A stretch of DNA of 64,000 bases from contig JBBKVP010000054.1 in assembly GCA_037968495.1 (NCBI GenBank), forward strand, positions 57,009-121,008, written 5' to 3'. Of the stretch, positions 59,192-64,000 are shown one piece after another; position 1 is the stretch's first letter, and the number at the start of each line of letters is the position of its first letter. The stretch is from Aestuarierythrobacter sp037968495. Lineage in GTDB: Bacteria; Pseudomonadota; Alphaproteobacteria; Sphingomonadales; Sphingomonadaceae. Both the position numbers and the translations under genes were made by a program. The notes beneath the pieces were generated by a model. The model saw only the letters and a program-made list of their open reading frames with translations, made no database searches and was not told the DNA's origin.

Positions 59192-60299
59192 CGGGCGCAG
59201 ACTCCATGAAGGGGCGCGGGTTTACGGCGCGATTGTTGATACGCACTTCGAAATGAAGGTGCGAGCCGGTCGACCGGCCAGTGCTGCCCATTGCGCCGAT
59301 TAGCGAACCGGCATTTACCGTATCACCGACCTTGGCGGCAAAGCGCGACAGGTGAGCGTAACGGGTCATCAGGCCATTGCCGTGGTCGATTTCAATGACC
59401 TTGCCATATCCGCCTTTGTAACCGGTGAAGCGAATAGTTCCGACGGCTGCGGAATAGATTGGTGAACCTAGCGGACCCTTGAAGTCCATTCCGCTATGCA
59501 TTGCGCCGCCGCCCGTAATCGGATCGCGGCGATAGCCGAAGTTGGAACTGAGCGCGGCCACATTGGCGGGGCGGAATTGCGGAATACCGTCAAGGCCGCT
59601 CTCCAGCGCTTCCATGCGGGCCAGGCTGAGGCCGAGGCGCTCAAAGCGCGGGTCGAGCGAGCCATCGCTGCTGGTTGCGAGGCTGAGCAGCGGGCCACCC
59701 ATCGCTTCGCGGTCGGCAGAAGCCAACATCATTCTAGGGTCCAAGCCCAGCTTACGAATTGCCTGTTCAGCACGGGCCGAGCGGCGATCAGCAAAGCGGG
59801 TGAGGCGTTCGACAAACGATAACTGACGCGCTTCAAGCCGAGCCAAAGCAGCGGCCTCAGGGATCGAGGCGCTTACCTTTTCGACCATCTTCTTTGTTTC
59901 GCTCGAAGAATCGCTAACGGTTTCGCCATCTTTCGCGTCTTCGGGCAGCGCGGTCACCATCTTCTCGATGAATTCCATGCGGCGCTTAATTTCGTCTGCT
60001 TCAGCATCGATATTGTCACGGAAAGCTGCGACTCGGCTTTCGGATGTCGCCACTTCCGCCTCACGCTCCAGCAGAGCCATGCGGTCGGACTGCGCGCTAT
60101 ATTGCGAAATCGCCATCGCGCCCATCGAAATGGCCCAGAAGGCAAGCGCGCCGACAGCAATGCCAGCGGCAATCATCTGCAAACGCGATGAAACTTTGAT
60201 AAAACGGACCTGGCCCTGCGATCGCATGAAAAACTCACGATCAGGGAACCAGGCACGCAGGCGGTCCAATTTGCCGCCAGCGGCAGTACTATTAGTCAA
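59136..60299 (-). CDS. M23 family metallopeptidase linked to bactofilin
   Basis: The 387-residue protein has a short cytoplasmic N-terminus, one TM segment (about 40-65), a coiled-coil (about 70-180) and the M23 domain with 'GGAMHSGMDFKGPLGSPIYS' (His268, Asp272) and 'STGSHLHFEVRINNRAV' (His347, His349). It is the LmdC-like partner found beside bactofilins. It starts at TTG 60299; an internal ATG 24 codons on is possible. Confidence 0.9.
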   Translation of the reverse strand: MTNSTAAGGKLDRLRAWFPDREFFMRSQGQVRFIKVSSRLQMIAAGIAVGALAFWAISMGAMAISQYSAQSDRMALLEREAEVATSESRVAAFRDNIDAEADEIKRRMEFIEKMVTALPEDAKDGETVSDSSSETKKMVEKVSASIPEAAALARLEARQLSFVERLTRFADRRSARAEQAIRKLGLDPRMMLASADREAMGGPLLSLATSSDGSLDPRFERLGLSLARMEALESGLDGIPQFRPANVAALSSNFGYRRDPITGGGAMHSGMDFKGPLGSPIYSAAVGTIRFTGYKGGYGKVIEIDHGNGLMTRYAHLSRFAAKVGDTVNAGSLIGAMGSTGRSTGSHLHFEVRINNRAVNPRPFMESAPDVLKEARYGNARKARSDG

Positions 60300-60526
60300 G
60301 TGCGACCCCCAAGGTCAATCAACGGGTGATAGATCTGCTAACAGGGGAAAAGCCATAGGTCGAATCCAACCACTGATGGAGTCGCCGAACCGAACGAGTC
60401 TCGCGATGAAGCGTTATTTTGCGCGATAATCTTGTTTCAGAAGCGTGAATAATCTGACGTCATGAAGCTAATAAAATGCCTATTTCCTGTCCTGACATGA
60501 CTATTATGCGCTGCTACACAATGACC

Positions 60527-61801
60527 ATGAACGCACCGCCCAAAGTGGATTTATCGCCAGAAGAGTTGGTTCGCGACCTTGCGACACAGGGCCGCCGTGC
60601 GCAGCGGATTCTGGCTGGATTGAGCGATGCACGCAAGGCCGCAGCCTTGCGTGCGGCGGCCGGCGCAATGCGTGCGGCCTCGGCGGATATTCTGGCCGCA
60701 AATGCCCGCGATCTGGCGGCTGGACGCGAGCGTGGTCTGGCTCCTGCCATGCTCGACCGGCTTTCCTTGGACAAGACGCGGCTGGCGGGAATCGCCGATG
60801 CGGTGGGTGCGGTTGCCGCGCTTCCCGACCCGGTAGGCGAGATAATCGACAGCTGTGAACGGCCCAACGGGCTGCGGCTCAGCCGGGTGCGCGTGCCAAT
60901 CGGTCTGCTCGGAATCATTTACGAAAGCCGTCCCAATGTTACCGCCGATGCGGCCGCTCTATGTGTAAGGGCGGGTAATGCCGCTTTGCTACGCGGTGGA
61001 AGTGAGGCGGTGCATTCAAACCGCGCCATTCACACGGCACTTACAGAAGGACTTGTTTCTGCAGGAGTTCCTGCGGAGGCTGTGCAATTGCTTCCGACAC
61101 AGGACCGTGCCGCGGTCGGCGCGATGCTTAAGGCTGCCGGCCTCATCGATATGATCGTTCCGCGCGGCGGCAAGGGGTTGGTTGCGCGCGTGCAGGCTGA
61201 TGCACGAGTGCCGGTGCTCGCCCATCTCGATGGCATTTGTCATACTTTCATCCATTCAGCAGCCGAAGCTGACATGGCACGCGATGTGGCGCTGAATGCC
61301 AAGATGCGCCGGACCGGCATCTGCGGAGCGATGGAAACTCTGCTTCTAGACGCGCAATTCCCGCATTCGGGCACCGTGCTGGATGCATTGATTGATGCTG
61401 GTTGCGCGCTGGTTGGCGATGCACGGGCATGCTCACTGGACAGCCGCATTGCGCCGGCAACCGTGGACGATTGGGACACGGAATATCTCGAAGCCCGCCT
61501 GTCGGTTGCCGTTGTCGATGGGATGGACGGGGCGCTAGAACATATTGCGCGCCATTCCTCCGCCCATACTGATGCGATCGTTACGTCAGATGATGCAGCA
61601 GCCGAGCGATTTTTGAACGAAGTCGATTCGGCCATTGTGATGGTCAACGCCTCTAGCCAATTTGCTGATGGCGGTGAATTCGGGTTAGGCGCGGAAATCG
61701 GCATTGCCACCGGGCGCTTACATGCACGGGGTCCAGTCGCTCTCGAAGGACTGACGACATATAAATGGCAAGTGCGCGGGACGGGCCAGACCCGGCCTTG
61801 A
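60527..61801 (+). CDS. proA: gamma-glutamyl phosphate reductase
   Basis: The 424-residue enzyme has 'PIGLLGIIYESRPNVTADAA', 'LRGGSEAVHSNRAIHTAL', 'DMIVPRGGKGLVARVQADAR' and the catalytic Cys in 'MRRTGICGAMETLLLD'. It makes glutamate semialdehyde for proline. Several in-frame ATGs (60476, 60521, 60527) crowd the start; 60527 fits the family and none has a clear ribosome site. proB is not in the window. Confidence 0.93.
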   Translation: MNAPPKVDLSPEELVRDLATQGRRAQRILAGLSDARKAAALRAAAGAMRAASADILAANARDLAAGRERGLAPAMLDRLSLDKTRLAGIADAVGAVAALPDPVGEIIDSCERPNGLRLSRVRVPIGLLGIIYESRPNVTADAAALCVRAGNAALLRGGSEAVHSNRAIHTALTEGLVSAGVPAEAVQLLPTQDRAAVGAMLKAAGLIDMIVPRGGKGLVARVQADARVPVLAHLDGICHTFIHSAAEADMARDVALNAKMRRTGICGAMETLLLDAQFPHSGTVLDALIDAGCALVGDARACSLDSRIAPATVDDWDTEYLEARLSVAVVDGMDGALEHIARHSSAHTDAIVTSDDAAAERFLNEVDSAIVMVNASSQFADGGEFGLGAEIGIATGRLHARGPVALEGLTTYKWQVRGTGQTRP

Positions 61802-61824
61802 GACACGCCCCATGATCTGTACTT

Positions 61825-62478
61825 ATGATTAGAACAGGGCTTTTGGGAGGCAGCTTCAATCCTGCGCATGGCGGCCACCGGCGAATCAGTCTGTTTGCGA
61901 TGGAAGCGCTCGGGCTGGACGAGCTGTGGTGGCTGGTCTCACCCGGCAATCCCTTAAAGCCAAAGAAGGGCATGGCACCGCTGGCTGCTCGGGTAAAAGC
62001 GGCCCAGCAAATGGCCCGGGGCGCGCCGATCAAAGTGACGGCTATCGAACGCGAACTTGGTTCTCCTTACACAGTGGATACGCTGGCGGCTGTGCAGCGG
62101 CGTTATGCGAAGCGGGACTTTGTCTGGCTCATGGGCTCCGACAATCTCGCGCAATTCCACCGGTGGAGGCGCTGGCGCGATATAGCGCGCACCATGCCGA
62201 TTGCGGTTATCGCAAGGCCCAGCTATGAGGCGGATGCTATCGCGAGCCCCGCGATGGCCTGGCTGAGGCGCTACCGCGTGCCCGCCGCCAGCTTTTCCGC
62301 CGCGCATCGATGGAGCGCACCGACACTGGTCCAATTACGTTTCGATCCCGATACCCGTTCTGCCACAGCTATCCGCCGGGCAGATCCAGACTGGGCCCGT
62401 CGCTTCGCAGGGGCGCCGCCCAGGGACCACGTTACGCGCAATCCCATTCCATTTTTACAAGCAGAAGGTCCGGCATGA
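61825..62478 (+). CDS. nadD: nicotinate-nucleotide adenylyltransferase
   Basis: The 217-residue enzyme has 'GLLGGSFNPAHGGHRRISLF' with the HxGH-type nucleotidyl-transfer motif, 'VSPGNPLKPKKGMAPLAAR' and 'FVWLMGSDNLAQFHRWRRWR'. It makes deamido-NAD. It lies 24 bases after proA and 59 before rsfS. Confidence 0.94.
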   Translation: MIRTGLLGGSFNPAHGGHRRISLFAMEALGLDELWWLVSPGNPLKPKKGMAPLAARVKAAQQMARGAPIKVTAIERELGSPYTVDTLAAVQRRYAKRDFVWLMGSDNLAQFHRWRRWRDIARTMPIAVIARPSYEADAIASPAMAWLRRYRVPAASFSAAHRWSAPTLVQLRFDPDTRSATAIRRADPDWARRFAGAPPRDHVTRNPIPFLQAEGPA

Positions 62479-62536
62479 TCTGCCGTGCTACCCGCTTGCA
62501 TTTAAAGCCAAATTTTCAGGAGCTCGCCAACCGCCT

Positions 62537-62968
62537 ATGACTCAGGCGCCAACCAAAGCAGTAGCCGGTCTCGCAGCCGGAGGGGCCGACCTTTCCGCCA
62601 CGCGCGATCCCGAAGCACTCCATGCTCTTGTCCTCAATCAACTTGATGACGATCAGGCGCAGGAAGTCGTTTCGATCCCGCTCGAGGGTAAGTCCAGCAT
62701 CGCCGATTACATGGTGATCGCGTCGGGCCGCTCGACGCGTCAGGTCGCCTCGATTGCCAGCAAGATGGCCGAATCGGTCAAGAAGGCTGGCTTCGGCCCC
62801 GTCCGTCTGGAAGGGCTTCCCGCCGCCGATTGGGTTCTGCTCGATGCCGGCGACGTGGTGCTGCACCTGTTCCGCCCCGAAGTCCGTGCGTTCTACAATC
62901 TGGAACGCATGTGGGCGATTGGTGACGACAGCGAAGACTGGAAAAAAGGCCGCAACGAAGGGACTTAA
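62537..62968 (+). CDS. rsfS: ribosome silencing factor RsfS
   Basis: The 143-residue protein has 'SIPLEGKSSIADYMVIASGR', 'STRQVASIASKMAESVKKAG' and 'LLDAGDVVLHLFRPEVRAFY', the RsfS/Iojap signature. It binds ribosomal protein L14 and blocks subunit joining in starvation. The nadD-rsfS-rlmH order is widely conserved. Confidence 0.95.
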   Translation: MTQAPTKAVAGLAAGGADLSATRDPEALHALVLNQLDDDQAQEVVSIPLEGKSSIADYMVIASGRSTRQVASIASKMAESVKKAGFGPVRLEGLPAADWVLLDAGDVVLHLFRPEVRAFYNLERMWAIGDDSEDWKKGRNEGT

Positions 62969-62974
62969 GCCCTC

Positions 62975-63394
62975 ATGCTCCTCCACGTCGTTGCTCGCGG
63001 CAAAATCGCCCGCTCACCCGAAGCGGAGCTGGTCGCACGTTACGAAAAACGCATCACCTGGCCTCTCAAGCTGACTGAATTGCCCGAAAGCGGCGGCAAA
63101 ATTGTCGATCCGCAAACCCCGGTCCGTACCGTGCTGCTCGACGAGCGGGGAAAAGACCTTGGCTCGGAAGCCTTCGCCAAAATTCTTGGCGATTGGCGCG
63201 ATGATGGCGTTCGCGAGGCGCGTTTTGTGCTGGGCGCCGCAGACGGCCATTCGAAGGAAGAGCGCGCCTCCGCCGATCTGCTGCTGGCTTACGGCAAAGG
63301 GACCTGGCCGCATCTTCTGGCTAGGGCTATGCTGATGGAACAGCTCTACCGTGCCACCGCCATCCTTGCAGGGCACCCCTACCATCGGGCCTGA
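62975..63394 (+). CDS. rlmH: 23S rRNA pseudouridine-1915 N3-methyltransferase RlmH
   Basis: The 139-residue SPOUT enzyme has 'VLLDERGKDLGSEAFAKIL', 'FVLGAADGHSKEERASADLL' and the C-terminal knot 'LLARAMLMEQLYRATAILAG' ending 'HPYHRA'. It methylates the stem-loop 69 pseudouridine. Six bases after rsfS. Confidence 0.95.
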   Translation: MLLHVVARGKIARSPEAELVARYEKRITWPLKLTELPESGGKIVDPQTPVRTVLLDERGKDLGSEAFAKILGDWRDDGVREARFVLGAADGHSKEERASADLLLAYGKGTWPHLLARAMLMEQLYRATAILAGHPYHRA

Positions 63395-63417
63395 ACTTGG
63401 GGCATGAGGATAGAGTG

Positions 63418-64000
63418 ATGAAACTGCGCCGTCCGTTCCTGCTTGCAGCTTTGCCAGTGCTGGCTGCTCTGGCGCTTGGCATTTGGCAAGTGGAGGGCTC
63501 GGCGCAGCGCGGTTCAGTTTACAATGATGCCGCCGAAACCCGCGCCGAACTGCAGCGAGCCCTGTCCGAAGGAAAGGCTGCTCAGGCCCGTGCTGACAAG
63601 CTCGATGCAGTAGCCGAAAGCGCCACAAAGGCAGCAGAAAAGACCGCAAGTGAGGCCGCCGCGCTTGCTGCGCGCGTTCAGCAAGCAGAGGCCGGAATCG
63701 CAGCCGCTCAGGCGCGCATTTCGCTGATTGATTCACAAAGGCAGGCTCTGACAGTTCGGCTCTCGCTCAGGCAACAGCCGCTGGTTCGCTTGACGGGCGC
63801 CCTGCAGAAACTTTCCCGCCGTCCACTTGCCTTGTCGGCCCTTAGGCCCGGTTCGGTGCGCGACATGGTCTATTTGCGCGCAATGTTGGCGACGACGGTG
63901 CCGCAAGTTGCCGAGCGGACAAGCGCGCTACGTGGTGAGATTGACCGGGGACGCCAGTTGGAGCGTGAGGCGGTTCAAGCCGTGACTGTGCTGCGCGAAA
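63418..64000 (+). CDS. EnvC-like murein hydrolase activator, N-terminal part
   Basis: ATG 63418 has GAGGA upstream and opens a frame that runs off the window end, giving about 194 residues. A signal or anchor ('FLLAALPVLAALALGIWQVE') is followed by a long Ala/Glu/Gln coiled coil and 'RPLALSALRPGSVRDMVYLR', a segment typical of EnvC/murein-hydrolase activators, whose C-terminal LytM domain would follow. In other genomes it stands after rlmH. The function of the missing domain cannot be confirmed. Confidence 0.75.
   Translation, partial: MKLRRPFLLAALPVLAALALGIWQVEGSAQRGSVYNDAAETRAELQRALSEGKAAQARADKLDAVAESATKAAEKTASEAAALAARVQQAEAGIAAAQARISLIDSQRQALTVRLSLRQQPLVRLTGALQKLSRRPLALSALRPGSVRDMVYLRAMLATTVPQVAERTSALRGEIDRGRQLEREAVQAVTVLRE

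Noticed and set aside
1..64000. Search for tRNA, rRNA, CRISPR arrays, insertion sequences and prophage genes
   Set aside because: No cloverleaf-like gene, spaced direct repeats, transposase or phage protein was seen by reading; a covariance-model scan would be needed to exclude small RNAs.

Overview
The window reads as a piece of an alphaproteobacterial chromosome, most likely Sphingomonadales and probably Erythrobacteraceae. This rests on gene order (leftward PPSR-maf-aroE-coaE-dnaQ, then hemE, rho, mnmE-mnmG-rsmG-parA-parB; also a Suv3-like helicase/S4/fdxA/carD cluster) and on alphaproteobacterial families such as PopZ-like DUF2497, DUF1013/TrcR, DUF1192, DUF1491 and DUF6489. Base composition looks moderately GC-rich by eye. 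It is almost all single-copy core chromosome. I see no tRNA, rRNA, insertion sequence, prophage or CRISPR array.

Layout. 0-9 kb: the end of a TolC-like gene, a PopZ-like protein, an S9 peptidase, ferredoxin, CBS, IscA/ErpA-type and exonuclease III genes on the plus strand, then a minus-strand SleB-type hydrolase and an hpf-ptsN-thioesterase-DUF1491 block. 8.4-12.0 kb: leftward dnaQ, coaE, aroE, maf and PPSR genes. 12.03-12.38 kb: the only gene-free stretch over 300 bases; it has the features expected of the replication origin (conserved PPSR/hemE flanks, DnaA-like boxes, an AT tract next to hemE). 12.4-23.4 kb: rightward hemE, hemJ, rho, a BLUF photosensor, mnmE, mnmG, rsmG, parA and parB, with three parS palindromes. 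23.5-27.9 kb: a compact chaperone/usher-like locus (DUF4402 subunit, PapD-like chaperone, 903-residue usher-like barrel). 28-36 kb: envelope proteins, fRMsr, sorbosone-dehydrogenase-like protein, DUF815 ATPase, acyl-CoA dehydrogenase, Sua5 and two lipoproteins. 36-46 kb: the carD cluster, an M23 peptidase, hemB, an acetyltransferase, a spermidine-synthase-like membrane protein and a gamma carbonic anhydrase. 46-54 kb: a DNA ligase/exonuclease repair pair split by a small secreted protein, an M1 peptidase, clpA, DUF1192 and a quinone oxidoreductase. 55-64 kb: small orphan genes (one with an in-frame amber codon), DUF1013, acyl-CoA ligase, a bactofilin overlapping an M23 peptidase, then proA, nadD, rsfS, rlmH and the start of an EnvC-like gene.

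How it fits together. Candidate oriC, parABS and a PopZ-like polar protein lie within about 23 kb, and a bactofilin lies further along, so the window looks like the centromere-proximal part of the chromosome. On both sides of the candidate origin the nearest genes point away from it. Peptidoglycan remodelling (SleB, two M23 enzymes, an EnvC-like protein) and haem synthesis (hemE, hemJ, hemB) recur. The least described pieces are the chaperone/usher-like locus, the orphan pair with an amber codon at 55 kb, and the secreted protein inside the ligase/exonuclease pair.
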